A program made the position numbers and the translations under genes. Below, one piece after another: positions 35,789 through 44,806 of a DNA stretch of 64,000 nucleotides (the first letter of the stretch is position 1; the number at the start of each line of letters is the position of its first letter). The notes beneath the pieces were generated by a model. That model saw only the letters and a list, made by a program, of their open reading frames with translations. It was not told the DNA's origin and made no database searches. The stretch lies in the NCBI RefSeq assembly GCF_019710475.1, contig NZ_JAJFAX010000001.1, positions 124,001-188,000 of the forward strand. Reading direction: 5' to 3'. Source of the DNA: Glycomyces sp. TRM65418 (GTDB lineage: Bacteria; Actinomycetota; Actinomycetes; Mycobacteriales; Micromonosporaceae).

Positions 35789-37018
35789 TCAGCCGTAGCA
35801 GGCGTCGACCAGTTCGGCCGCCTGGTCGGGGTTGAGTCGCGGATCGCACAAGGTGGTATAGCGCCGCCGCAGCATGGCCTCGTCGCTCACGTTGCCGCCC
35901 AGGCACTCCGTGACCGCCTCGCCGGCGGTCTCCAGGTGCAGTCCCCCCGACGGCACCCCGGCGTCGCGCAGGATGGACTCGAAGGCCCTGACCTCGGCGA
36001 TCAGGTCGTCCAAGTGCCTGGTCTTGCGACCGGCGCAGGCGGTGGCGGTGGTGGTGTTGCCGTGCATGGGATCGCACAGCCACACCACGGGATGGCCCGC
36101 CTCGCGGACGGCCGCGACGAGGCGGGGCAGGCGCTCGGCGATGCGGCCGGCGCCCATGCGGGAGATGAGCACGAGCCGTCCGGGACTGCGGTCGCGGTCG
36201 AGGGCCGCGCACAGCCGCACCAGGTCCGCCGCCGCGACGTCGGGACCCACCTTGTAGCCCACGGGGTTGAGGACGCCCGAGAGGAAGCGGACGTGGGCCC
36301 CGTCGACCGCTGCGGTGCGCTTGCCGATCCAAGGCAGGTGCGTGGAGCCGATGTAGACGCCGCGGGCGCCGGTCTCGTCGGCGGTCGCCCGCAGCAGCGC
36401 CATCTCGTAGTCGAGCACCAGGGCCTCATGGCTCGTCCACAGCGCGCTCTCCACGGGCAGTTCGCGCAGCCCGTCCATCACCCGGGCGGAGGCCTGGTAC
36501 GCCCACAGCATGCGGCGCGGGTCGTGGCGGCGCGCGGCGGCGTCGGGAACCTCACCGTTGATCATGTGCCCGCGGAACGACGGCAGCCGGGCGCCGTCGA
36601 CGGTCTCGAAGTCCTGCGAGCGGGGCTTGGCGTACTGGCCGGCGATCCGGCCGATGCGGATCACCCGGTCCCCGGTGCGCTCGGCGAGGCGCTCGGCGAT
36701 CCGGTGCACGGTGGCCGCCTTCGCCCTGGTGTGCGCGACGGTGCACTCGTAGAAGCTCTCGGCGCAGTCACCGGCCTGGAGCAGCCGCGCCCGCCCCCTC
36801 GCCGCTTCGGCCAGGGTCCGCCGCAGCGCCAGCACCTCCGAGCCGGGGACCAGGGGCGGCGCGGCCGACAGTTCGCGGACGACGGCGGGAAAATCGGGGT
36901 GGTGCGCCCACTGCGGCTGCTGGGCGGCCGAGCCGGTGACCGATCCGACCGCGGCGAAGAACACCTCGGCCAGAGGGCCGGCATCGCCGGTGCGGAGGGG
37001 AAGATCGACGGTTGTCAT
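35789..37018 (-). CDS. Class II 3-deoxy-7-phosphoheptulonate (DAHP) synthase
   Basis: The first enzyme of the shikimate pathway: phosphoenolpyruvate plus erythrose 4-phosphate gives DAHP. The 409-aa protein has the plant-type (class II) motifs LLQAGDCAESFYEC, VIRIGRIAGQYAKPRS, ALWTSHEALVLDYE, CDPMHGNTTT and LETAGEAVTECLGGN. It is shorter at the N-terminus than the housekeeping mycobacterial enzyme, which fits a dedicated, less feedback-regulated copy like PhzC. It follows phzE by 25 bp in the same operon. Its job is to raise chorismate supply for the phzE/phzD branch. Confidence 0.95.
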   Translation of the reverse strand: MTTVDLPLRTGDAGPLAEVFFAAVGSVTGSAAQQPQWAHHPDFPAVVRELSAAPPLVPGSEVLALRRTLAEAARGRARLLQAGDCAESFYECTVAHTRAKAATVHRIAERLAERTGDRVIRIGRIAGQYAKPRSQDFETVDGARLPSFRGHMINGEVPDAAARRHDPRRMLWAYQASARVMDGLRELPVESALWTSHEALVLDYEMALLRATADETGARGVYIGSTHLPWIGKRTAAVDGAHVRFLSGVLNPVGYKVGPDVAAADLVRLCAALDRDRSPGRLVLISRMGAGRIAERLPRLVAAVREAGHPVVWLCDPMHGNTTTATACAGRKTRHLDDLIAEVRAFESILRDAGVPSGGLHLETAGEAVTECLGGNVSDEAMLRRRYTTLCDPRLNPDQAAELVDACYG

Positions 37019-37043
37019 GGTCCGTGGCTGCCTTTCGGGACGT

Positions 37044-38957
37044 CTACGCGCCGCTGGTGCTCAGCACCCGGGCGAGCAGGCTTCGCAGGATGACCGGCCC
37101 GTGCTCGGTGAGCACGGACTCCGGGTGGAACTGGGCGCCGGCGACGTTGCCGCCCCACATGGCGTGGACTCGGCCGGAGCCGGGGTCTCGGCTGAAGGTC
37201 AGCGGCCCGCCGGTGAAGGGGTTGACCGCGGTGTCGGTGTGGCTGACGGCGGCATAGGAGTTGTAGAACCCGACGCGGTGCCGCTCGCCGGCCAGGTCGA
37301 TCTGCGACTGGGTCCCCTGGTTGGGCCGCTCCAGGCGCCGCAGCCGCAGCCCGAGTGCGCCCGCGATCATCTGGTGGCCCAGGCAGACGCCCAGCAGCGG
37401 CGTCCGGTCGCGCAGCAGCCGGCGCGCCATGCGGTCCAGGGCGGCCATCTTGGGGACGGAGAGGTCCCGCGGATCGCCGGGCCCGGGCCCGAGGACCACG
37501 AAGTCGTACCCGGCGAGGTCGGCCGGTTCGCTGAACCGCCGGACGGTCATGTCGGTGCCCAGGGCGCGCAGCTGCAGCGCGAGCATCGCGGTGAAGGCGT
37601 CCTCGGCCTCGATGAGCAGGCCGCGCCTGCCGAGCAGTTCGGGGGCGGGCTCAGGCCGGGCGCCGTCGCCGTGCAGCCAGAATCCGGCGATGCCCCGGTT
37701 GCGCGAGCGCAGCGCCTCCCGCACCAGGCGGTGGTCCGCCAGATCCGCCGGCGCGGCGACCTGAGCCCCGGGGCCGGCGGTTCGATCGTCGAGCGCGGAC
37801 CGGGCGCCGAAGGCGGCCATCATGGCGGCGGCCTTGGCCCGCGTCTCGGCCACCTCGCCGGCCGCGGTGGACCCGCGGACCAGGGTCGCGCCCACGCCGA
37901 TGCGCAGGTCGCCGTCCGGTGCCACGTCCGCGGTGCGGATCAGGATGGCCGAGTCCAGGCTCTCGGCGCCGTCGCCGTCGCAGCCGATGAGCGCCGCGAC
38001 GCCGGAGTAGTAGGCGCGCGGGCCCCTCTCGTGGCGGGCGATCACGTTGAACGCGTTATCGAGCGGGCTGCCGGTGACCGTCGGGGCGAACATGGTCCCG
38101 TGCAGGATCTCGGCAGGGGACCGATCGGTGCGGCCCTCGATGAGGTACTCGGTGTGCGCCAGCCTGCTCATGGCCTTCAGGTAGGGGCCGCGCAGCCGCC
38201 CGCCGTCGGGGCAGACCTTCGCCATCATCTTGAGCTCTTCGTCGACCACCATGTAGAGCTCGTCGGTCTCCTTCTGGTCGCCGAGGAACTCGACCGCCTC
38301 TTCGAGGCGCGGGCCGCCGGGCGGGTAGCGGTAGGTGCCGCTGATGGGGTTCATGACGGCCGTGCCGCGATCGAGGCTGACGTGCCGCTCAGGGCTCGCG
38401 CCCACGAAGCTGCGGTCGGGGGTGTGGATCAGGAAGGTCCACCAGGCGCTGGACTCGGCCAGCAGCAGCCGCCGGAACGCCGACAGCAGCTGCGTCGGGA
38501 CCGGGCCGCCGCTGAGGCGGGACCGCAGGGTGCGGTGGATGACGAAGTTGGCGCCCTGCCCGGTGGCGATCTCGGAGTCGAGCACCCTGCCGACGAGGTC
38601 GGCGTAAGCGCTGTCGTCGATGTCGAACTCGGGGTCGGCGGGCGCGGTCGGCCAGTCGTCGATCGCGGCGACGGCGGCTTCGGGGGAGACCCGGTCGTGC
38701 CGCTCCACCGCCATCGTGAGGATCGGCTCGCCGTCGTCGTGGCAGGGCATCCCGAGCTCGGTGATCTGCCGGTAGGGGATGACCGCCAGCAGCCGGCCGC
38801 CGGGTTCCACCGGAGGCAGGTCGCCCAGCAGCGAGGCCTTTCCGGCGGTGCCGGTGAGGATCTCGACCTCGCGGCGGCCGGTCGACTGCGGTCGGTACAC
38901 CAGCGCGAAGCATTCGGGGGGGTCGGCGGTCAGCTGTGCAAGGAGATCGTCCATCAT
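37044..38957 (-). CDS. phzE: 2-amino-2-desoxyisochorismate synthase (PhzE-like, TrpE-TrpG fusion)
   Basis: It converts chorismate plus glutamine into 2-amino-2-deoxyisochorismate (ADIC). This 637-aa fusion has a chorismate-binding domain (about 1-420, with NPISGTYRYPPGGPRLEEAV, KETDELYMVVDEELKMMA and TVTGSPLDNAFNVIARHERG). A class I glutamine amidotransferase follows (about 440-637, Cys near 525 in LLGVCLGHQM, His/Glu in QFHPES). The pairing with a PhzD-type isochorismatase in the same cluster supports ADIC rather than anthranilate as product. Its ATG overlaps the upstream monooxygenase stop (ATGA), so the two are translationally coupled. Confidence 0.93.
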   Translation of the reverse strand: MMDDLLAQLTADPPECFALVYRPQSTGRREVEILTGTAGKASLLGDLPPVEPGGRLLAVIPYRQITELGMPCHDDGEPILTMAVERHDRVSPEAAVAAIDDWPTAPADPEFDIDDSAYADLVGRVLDSEIATGQGANFVIHRTLRSRLSGGPVPTQLLSAFRRLLLAESSAWWTFLIHTPDRSFVGASPERHVSLDRGTAVMNPISGTYRYPPGGPRLEEAVEFLGDQKETDELYMVVDEELKMMAKVCPDGGRLRGPYLKAMSRLAHTEYLIEGRTDRSPAEILHGTMFAPTVTGSPLDNAFNVIARHERGPRAYYSGVAALIGCDGDGAESLDSAILIRTADVAPDGDLRIGVGATLVRGSTAAGEVAETRAKAAAMMAAFGARSALDDRTAGPGAQVAAPADLADHRLVREALRSRNRGIAGFWLHGDGARPEPAPELLGRRGLLIEAEDAFTAMLALQLRALGTDMTVRRFSEPADLAGYDFVVLGPGPGDPRDLSVPKMAALDRMARRLLRDRTPLLGVCLGHQMIAGALGLRLRRLERPNQGTQSQIDLAGERHRVGFYNSYAAVSHTDTAVNPFTGGPLTFSRDPGSGRVHAMWGGNVAGAQFHPESVLTEHGPVILRSLLARVLSTSGA

Positions 38958-40567
38958 GCCTCGTCAGTCCGAGTCGGTGCGCCGGTCACCAGGTCGAGCA
39001 GCGCGTCGGGGTTCGCAGGGGCGTGGTTCCCGCGCCAGGCCACGTGCTGGTCGGGCCGCACGAGGACCAGGTCGCGCTGCCAGACGTCGCGGACGTCGGC
39101 GTCGTCGACGGCCAGGTGCGTCATGGGGATGCCGCGCTCGACCGCGCGCGCCACCAGTGCCTTGCCGGTGTCCACCTGGGACATGTCCACGAGCGTGAAT
39201 CCGGTGCCGAAGGCGTCGAAGAGGGCGGTGCCGTCGCCGAGCCGGATCGAGGGCGGCCGGCCCCCCGGCCAGGTGCTCGGGACGATGGCGGTCCAGTCCC
39301 ATTGCGGCGCTTCGCCTTCCTCGGCGGCGATCACCGGCGAGCCCTCGTACCGGTAACCGAAGTGGACGCCGGTGTTGTCGGCCTGGTAGGCCTCCTTGGC
39401 CAGGAATCCGGCCCGATGGGCGCGGGAGGCGCCGTCCGCGGACATCCGGGCGTAGCGGCGCCAGACCTCCAGGAGGTTGGCCGACATCTCCCGGTTGAAC
39501 AGGGCCACCGGGCGGCGTTCGGCCTCGTAGCTGTCCAGCAGGGCCGCTCCGCCCCAGCCGCCGAGGACCGCGGCCAGCTTCCAGCCGAGGTCCACCGCGT
39601 CGGCGATGCCGGTGTTGGCCCCGTGGCCGCCGAAGGGGTAGAAGCGGTGCGCGCTGTCGCCGGCGAGGAACACCCGGCCCGAGCGGTAGCGTTCGGCCAC
39701 CGACAGGGCCCCGTGCCATCGGTTCACGCTGAGCACCTCGTCGACCGCGAAGTCCGCTCCGAGCTTCTCGCGCATGACCGCCACCGGGTCGATGTCGGCC
39801 GCCTCGTCCGGGTCGACCGGGAAGGAGGCGGTCCACAGCTCCTTCTCGTCCCGGGAGACCAGGGCGATGCCGCGCGAGGAGGTGGTGATGAACGCCCGGC
39901 CCCAGCGCCGCAGCACCGGGTCGCCGCTGCGGAAGTACACCGAGCAGCGCTCCGAGGGCTGGTCGGCGAACTCGGACTCGATCCCGGCCGCGGCGCGGAC
40001 GGCCGATCCGGCGCCGTCGCAGCCGACCAGGTATTCGGCCGCGAGCTCGCGAGTCCGGGAACCGGAGGCGATGACGGCGGTGACGCCGTCGTCTCGGCGG
40101 CGCAGGGACTCGAAGGTCCAGCCTTCGAGCACGGTGCAGTCGGGGTGGTCGCGCAGCCGCCGCCGCAGCAGCTCCTCCAGCAGGGCGCCGGCGATCCGCA
40201 GGTACGGCTCCAAGGGGGCCGTGCCCTCGTCGGCCTTGCGGGCCGCCGCCTGCTTGGCGGCCGGGGACTCCTGCCGCCACACCGCGACCGGCGGCTGCGG
40301 CAGCGAGTCGATCCACAGGAAGTCGGACGAGTGCTGGCGGTCGACGCCGCCTTCGCGGATCGGTTCGGCCAGGCCGAGTCGGCGCAGCAGTTCCATGCTG
40401 CGGCCGTTGATGTAATCCATTTTGGGGAACAGCGGAGCCGCGGTGGAACGCTCGACCACAGTGCACGGTACATTGTGCCGAGCCAATTCCAGCGCGAGTA
40501 TCGATCCGACCGGACCGGCTCCGACGATGACAATTCTGGATTGTGTGATATCGTCCCTTTTGCCCAC
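38954..40567 (-). CDS. FAD-dependent aromatic monooxygenase (second copy)
   Basis: A 537-aa class A flavin hydroxylase with RIVIVGAGPVGSILALELA at the N-terminus. VGCDGAGSAVRAAAG and RVFLAGDSAHRFYPFGGHGA are the FAD motifs, and a thioredoxin-like C-terminal domain ends LVLVRPDQHVAWRGNHAPA. That ending is nearly the same as in the 31800-33488 enzyme, so the two are paralogues that diverged within the cluster or were recruited together. It is the first gene of the leftward operon with phzE and the DAHP synthase. The likely role is ring hydroxylation, or oxidative decarboxylation, of an aminobenzoate unit. Confidence 0.9.
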   Translation of the reverse strand: MGKRDDITQSRIVIVGAGPVGSILALELARHNVPCTVVERSTAAPLFPKMDYINGRSMELLRRLGLAEPIREGGVDRQHSSDFLWIDSLPQPPVAVWRQESPAAKQAAARKADEGTAPLEPYLRIAGALLEELLRRRLRDHPDCTVLEGWTFESLRRRDDGVTAVIASGSRTRELAAEYLVGCDGAGSAVRAAAGIESEFADQPSERCSVYFRSGDPVLRRWGRAFITTSSRGIALVSRDEKELWTASFPVDPDEAADIDPVAVMREKLGADFAVDEVLSVNRWHGALSVAERYRSGRVFLAGDSAHRFYPFGGHGANTGIADAVDLGWKLAAVLGGWGGAALLDSYEAERRPVALFNREMSANLLEVWRRYARMSADGASRAHRAGFLAKEAYQADNTGVHFGYRYEGSPVIAAEEGEAPQWDWTAIVPSTWPGGRPPSIRLGDGTALFDAFGTGFTLVDMSQVDTGKALVARAVERGIPMTHLAVDDADVRDVWQRDLVLVRPDQHVAWRGNHAPANPDALLDLVTGAPTRTDEA

Positions 40568-40632
40568 GCCCGATACTCCCTGGTCGCCTCGTTGAGTTGC
40601 TTCGACCGTAGGGTCGCAAGGCGATCGGCTGA

Positions 40633-40650
40633 ATCACAGATCTACGTGAT
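40633..40650. promoter_or_regulatory. Cluster operator site 5 (AATCAC-N8-GTGATT)
   Basis: The most symmetric copy: 7-bp arms GAATCAC and GTGATTC with an 8-bp spacer, 66 bp before the leftward monooxygenase start. Confidence 0.65.
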
Positions 40651-40688
40651 TCTCGTAGTCTCGCGTCCACGTTGCGTAGTCGCTTCGA

Positions 40689-40706
40689 ATCCCCAGAAAC
40701 CGTGAT
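40689..40706 (+). promoter_or_regulatory. Cluster operator site 6 (ATCCC-N8-GTGAT)
   Basis: 87 bp before the aspartokinase start. With site 5 it gives one site for each direction of this divergent promoter region. Confidence 0.6.
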
Positions 40707-40792
40707 GTCCGCTGCGCGTTCGTCACGCATGGTTATCGGTACGGCTCCGACGGAATATCGGATCGCGGGGCCACAATCGATGGGACGTCGAT

Positions 40793-42064
40793 ATGTGCCG
40801 TGTGGTGAAAAAGTTCGGTGGAAGCTCTCTGTCGACTATGGGCAAAATTGCCCGGATTGCCGCGCTCCTCGCCGCCGAAGCCGAACGGCAGGGGCCGTTC
40901 CCGGTGGTCGTCTCCGCCCGCGGCGGCACGACCGATCAGCTGCTGGAGCTCGCCGCCGCCGCCGGCGGCCCCGATCCCGCTGCGCGTGAGGTGGACCAAC
41001 TGCTGAGCACCGGCGAGATCGCCTCCGCCGCGCAGCTGGCCCTGGCGCTGGGACGGTGCGGCGTTCCGGCGGTGTCCCTGACCGGGACGCAGGCCGGCAT
41101 CAACGTCAGCGGCCCCGGCGGGAACGGGGCCGTCGCCTCCATCGACACCACCCGCATCCAGGCCGAACTGGCTGCGGGCAAGGTCGTGGTGGTCGCCGGA
41201 TTCCAGGGCGTCGACGCCGTCGGCGACGTGGTCACGCTCGGGCGCGGCGGTTCGGACACCACCGCCGTGGCCTTGGCCGTCGCCCTCGGCGCGCGCCGCT
41301 GCGAGATCTACACCGACGTCGACGGTGTATACACAGTGGACCCCCGGCTGGTCGCCGACGCGCAGATCCTCCGGCACGTCGATCCCGACGTGATGACGGA
41401 GATGGCCTTCGCCGGTTCCAAGGTGCTGCACCCGCGGTCGGCGCAGCTGGCGGCCACCCACGGACTGGAGCTCCACGTCCGCGACGCGGCCGGCGGGGAT
41501 TCCGGGACGGTCGTCTCCCGGCGGCCGCTGGAGACCGCGCCGGCCGTCAGCGCCGTGGCCTGCGACCCGCGCGTCGCCCGGGTGCTCATCCGCTCACCAC
41601 ACGGCCGCGATCTCGCACCCGAGGTCCTGGAGGCGCTCTCGCTCCACGCGATACCGGTGGACCTGGTGGCCCGGTCGGGCCCCGCCGAGGAGGAGTTCCG
41701 GATGGGCTTCACCATCGACGCCGGGAACCTCGACACCGTCAGGCGGGCGCTTCGCGAGGTCGCCGACCCCAGGGGCGCGACCGTGGTCATCGACGAGAAC
41801 GTGTCGAAGGTGTCGGTCGTCGGACCGGGGATACGCGCGCGGCCGGCCTACATCGCCCGGATCACCGCCGTCCTCGCCGAAGCCGGCATCGACATCAGCT
41901 GGGTGGCGCTGTCGGCCAACCGCGCCTCGGTGACGGTGGCGCGCGACCGCAGGGCCGAGGCGGTCCGGCTGCTGCACCGCGAGTTCCACGCCGACATCAC
42001 GGCGTCTCAATCGGGCGGCGACGACGCCGAACCGCTCGACACCGTCGAAGAGCTCAAGCCGTAA
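40793..42064 (+). CDS. Aspartate kinase (cluster copy)
   Basis: It phosphorylates L-aspartate, the first step to aspartate 4-semialdehyde. The 423-aa protein has KFGGSS (7-12), GRGGSDTTAVALAVALGA, EIYTDVDGVYTVDPR and two C-terminal ACT domains (about 265-400, with VSVVGPGIRARPAYIARITA). No aspartate-semialdehyde dehydrogenase lies in the window, so the housekeeping one must complete the step. It stands directly upstream of the GriI-type aldolase, which uses aspartate semialdehyde. A dedicated, perhaps feedback-resistant kinase for 3-amino-4-hydroxybenzoate supply is therefore likely. It is the first gene of the rightward operon. Confidence 0.94.
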   Translation: MCRVVKKFGGSSLSTMGKIARIAALLAAEAERQGPFPVVVSARGGTTDQLLELAAAAGGPDPAAREVDQLLSTGEIASAAQLALALGRCGVPAVSLTGTQAGINVSGPGGNGAVASIDTTRIQAELAAGKVVVVAGFQGVDAVGDVVTLGRGGSDTTAVALAVALGARRCEIYTDVDGVYTVDPRLVADAQILRHVDPDVMTEMAFAGSKVLHPRSAQLAATHGLELHVRDAAGGDSGTVVSRRPLETAPAVSAVACDPRVARVLIRSPHGRDLAPEVLEALSLHAIPVDLVARSGPAEEEFRMGFTIDAGNLDTVRRALREVADPRGATVVIDENVSKVSVVGPGIRARPAYIARITAVLAEAGIDISWVALSANRASVTVARDRRAEAVRLLHREFHADITASQSGGDDAEPLDTVEELKP

Positions 42065-42085
42065 CGGGATGGAGGTATTCGCACC

Positions 42086-42901
42086 ATGGGCTTCAACCAC
42101 TACGCTCGCGAACTGCGGCTGCAACGGCTGCACCACCACAGCGACCGACTCATGATCGTCCCCCTCGACCATTCGATCGCGGACGGACCGGTGGCGGGGC
42201 CGGCGGGCCTGGACGCGCTCGTGGCCAGCCTGGTGTCGAGCGGCGTCGACGCCATCGTCGTCCACAAGGGAAGCATGCGGCACATCAGGCACGAACGGCT
42301 GCACCGCATGTCGCTGATCGTGCACCTGAACGCCTCCACCCGGCACTCCCCCGATCCGGACGCCAAGTACCTGGTGGCGGGCGTGGAGGAATCGCTGCGG
42401 CTGGGCGCCGACGCGGTCAGCGTCCACGTCAACATGGGCAGCCGCGACGAAGCGCGCCAGATCGCCGATCTGAGCGCCGTGGCCGAATCGTGCGACCGCT
42501 GGAACATGCCGCTGCTGGCCATGATGTACCCGCGCGGTCCCGAGATCACCGATCCGACCGCCGCCGACCTGGTGATCCACGCCGCCACCCTGGCCGCCGA
42601 CCTCGGCGCCGACATCGTCAAGACCCCCTACGTCGGGTCGGTGCAGGCCATGGCCCGCATCACCGCCGTCTGCCCCATCCCGCTGGTCGTGGCCGGCGGC
42701 GCCGCCCAGGACTCCCCGGACGGGGTGCTCTCGTACGCCTCCCAGGCGCTCAGCGGCGGTGCCGCCGGCCTCGCCATGGGCCGCAACATCTTCCAGGCGA
42801 AGGACCCGGGCCGCATGGCGCGCTCCGTCGCCGACCTCGTGCACGGCAGGGCCGGACAGCGGCTGCTCCCGGATCCGCAGACCCTCGCCACCGCCCGATG
42901 A
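42086..42901 (+). CDS. GriI-type aldolase (C7 aminosugar-like precursor of 3-amino-4-hydroxybenzoate)
   Basis: A 271-aa DeoC/LacD-type class I aldolase. The N-terminal RLMIVPLDHSIADGPVAG and Schiff-base lysine K179 (in GADIVKTPYVG) match GriI and the archaeal 2-amino-3,7-dideoxy-heptulosonate synthase. GriI condenses aspartate 4-semialdehyde with dihydroxyacetone phosphate. Its product is the substrate of GriH. The adjacent GriH homologue and the upstream aspartokinase make this assignment firm. The spacing to neighbours is 21 and 29 bp, in one operon. Confidence 0.92.
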   Translation: MGFNHYARELRLQRLHHHSDRLMIVPLDHSIADGPVAGPAGLDALVASLVSSGVDAIVVHKGSMRHIRHERLHRMSLIVHLNASTRHSPDPDAKYLVAGVEESLRLGADAVSVHVNMGSRDEARQIADLSAVAESCDRWNMPLLAMMYPRGPEITDPTAADLVIHAATLAADLGADIVKTPYVGSVQAMARITAVCPIPLVVAGGAAQDSPDGVLSYASQALSGGAAGLAMGRNIFQAKDPGRMARSVADLVHGRAGQRLLPDPQTLATAR

Positions 42902-42930
42902 CCCGCAACACGTCAGGAGAAGGGACGACC

Positions 42931-44031
42931 ATGAAACTGTGCTGGATCGACATTCGCTCAGCCGGAGGGGCCAAGAAGGCCATCATCGAGGAGGCGGTCC
43001 ACCAGCGTGCGAACGCGATCGCCTCGGCCAACCCGGCCGACCTCAAGGACCTGCCGCCGACGGTCACCAAGGTGCTGCTGGCGCTCGACAAGGAGCTGCC
43101 GGCCGACCTCGCCGATGTCGACGTGCTGATCCTCCCCCACGGCCGGGGCGACGCCGCCAAGCTGGCCAAGAAGTACCCCAAGCTGGAATTCGGATCCTAT
43201 GTGGAGATCGTCGACGCCGAATCCCTCGACCGCGCGTGCGAAGCCGCGCGCAGCCGGCAGTGGAGCGTCCTCGACTTCGCCGACCCCACCAAGATCCCGC
43301 TCGAGATCGTGCTGGCGGCCGCCGCGGGGGCCGAGGGCAGCATCATCACCACCGTCGCCGACGTCGAGGAGGCCGAGATCGTCTTCGGGGTCCTCGAACA
43401 CGGCTCGGACGGCGTCATGCTCGCGCCCCGCACGGTCGGCGAGGCCACCGCCCTGGTGAGCGCCGCGGCCTTCGAGCCGGGCGAGCTCGAACTGACCGAG
43501 CTGACCGTCACCGCCACCGCGCACATCGGCATGGGCGACCGGGCCTGTGTGGACACCTGCACGCATTTCCGCAAGGACGAGGGCATCCTGGTCGGATCGC
43601 ACTCCAAGGGGATGGTGCTGTGCGTCAGCGAGACCCACCCGCTCCCGTACATGCCGACACGCCCGTTCCGGGTCAACGCCGGCGCCATCCACTCCTACAC
43701 GCTGTCCCAGGGCGGGCGCACCAACTACCTCAGCGAGCTCACCTCGGGCTCCAAGGTCATGGCCGTCGACGTCAAGGGACAGACCAGGATGGTCAGCGTC
43801 GGCCGGGTCAAGATCGAATCCCGGCCGCTGATCTCCATCGACGCCGTCGCGCCCTCGGGCCAAGAGGTCAACCTGATCATGCAGGACGACTGGCACGTGC
43901 GGGTCCTCGGCCCCGGCGGCGCCGTCCTCAACAGCACCGAGCTCAAACCGGGCGACAAGCTGCTGGGCTACCTCCCCACCGAGGACCGGCACGTCGGCTA
44001 CCCCATCAACGAATTCTGCCTGGAGAAATGA
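42931..44031 (+). CDS. GriH-type 3-amino-4-hydroxybenzoate synthase (dehydroquinate synthase II family)
   Basis: A 366-aa member of the archaeal-type 3-dehydroquinate synthase II family. It begins MKLCWIDIRSAGGAKKAIIE and has IPLEIVLAAAAGAEGSI then TTVADVEEAEIVFGVLEHGS. TATAHIGMGDRACVDTC, SHSKGMVLCVSETHPLPYMP and FRVNAGAIHSYTLSQGGRTN follow, matching GriH/AsuA2/PtmB1-like enzymes. GriH cyclises and aromatises the aldolase product to 3-amino-4-hydroxybenzoic acid (3,4-AHBA) without the shikimate pathway. Bacteria use another enzyme for dehydroquinate, so presence here is a strong marker of 3,4-AHBA formation. The start is the ATG at 42931 after AGGAGAAGG. Confidence 0.94.
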   Translation: MKLCWIDIRSAGGAKKAIIEEAVHQRANAIASANPADLKDLPPTVTKVLLALDKELPADLADVDVLILPHGRGDAAKLAKKYPKLEFGSYVEIVDAESLDRACEAARSRQWSVLDFADPTKIPLEIVLAAAAGAEGSIITTVADVEEAEIVFGVLEHGSDGVMLAPRTVGEATALVSAAAFEPGELELTELTVTATAHIGMGDRACVDTCTHFRKDEGILVGSHSKGMVLCVSETHPLPYMPTRPFRVNAGAIHSYTLSQGGRTNYLSELTSGSKVMAVDVKGQTRMVSVGRVKIESRPLISIDAVAPSGQEVNLIMQDDWHVRVLGPGGAVLNSTELKPGDKLLGYLPTEDRHVGYPINEFCLEK

Positions 44032-44032
44032 C

Positions 44033-44806
44033 ATGAACTCGCCACCGGCGGCCGGCCCCGTCCTAGACTTCCACGCCCGGCTGACCCCGCGCCCCGGCGC
44101 CCTGGACGACCTCCTGGCGTCCATGGCGGCGTCCGGGGTCGCCGCGGCCGGCCTGGCCGCCGGGGGCGTGCTCGACCTGGAGACGCTGGCCCGGCAGGTC
44201 GCCCTGGGCGGCGCCTCCACCGCCGACGCCGACAACGCCGCGGTGCTGGCGGCGAGCCGGTCCTCGCAGGGGCGACTGGTCCCGATCTACTTCGCCAACC
44301 CGCACGCCGGGCCCGAGCCCTACCAGGAGGCCGCCGACGACTTCGCGGCCCTGGAGATCTCACCCGCCGTGCACGGGTTCGACTTCGACGACCCGCGCGT
44401 GGAGGAACTGGTGGCGATCGCGCGCGACAGCGGACACGCCGTGTACACGGTGTGCCTGCCCAGGCCCGGCACCGGCGTCGCCGACCTGGCCGACCTGGCC
44501 GCGCGGTTCCCTGACGTCGACTTCGTCCTGGGCCACGGCGGAGTGAGCCTCATCGACCTCCACGCGATATCGGTGATCGCCGACCACCCCAACATCGCGC
44601 TCGAGACCTGCGGCCCCTACGCGGCCGTCGTCCGCCTCGCCCTGGAGCGCCTGGGACCGCGGCGGCTCGTCTTCGCCGCCGAGCACCCCCTGCAGCCGGT
44701 CCGCGCCGAACTGGCCAAGTTCGCCGGGCTCGATCTGAGCGCCGACACATGGAACAGCGTCGCCTGGCACAACGGCAGGCGGCTGCTGGGAATCGAGGAA
44801 TCATGA
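44033..44806 (+). CDS. Amidohydrolase-family protein, possible benzoxazole cyclase
   Basis: A 257-aa TIM-barrel protein of the amidohydrolase-2 type ([20 protein letters not shown] at the start, [20 protein letters not shown], ending [14 protein letters not shown]). The usual HxH metal motif is H14-A-R16, and the closing Asp motif is replaced by AAEHPLQP, so its metal site is altered. In nataxazole biosynthesis an amidohydrolase (NatAM) works with an acyl ligase (NatL2) to close the benzoxazole ring. The same gene pair here, translationally coupled by an ATGA overlap, makes this the leading hypothesis. It is inferred from context, not shown. Confidence 0.72.
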   Translation: MNSPPAAGPVLDFHARLTPRPGALDDLLASMAASGVAAAGLAAGGVLDLETLARQVALGGASTADADNAAVLAASRSSQGRLVPIYFANPHAGPEPYQEAADDFAALEISPAVHGFDFDDPRVEELVAIARDSGHAVYTVCLPRPGTGVADLADLAARFPDVDFVLGHGGVSLIDLHAISVIADHPNIALETCGPYAAVVRLALERLGPRRLVFAAEHPLQPVRAELAKFAGLDLSADTWNSVAWHNGRRLLGIEES

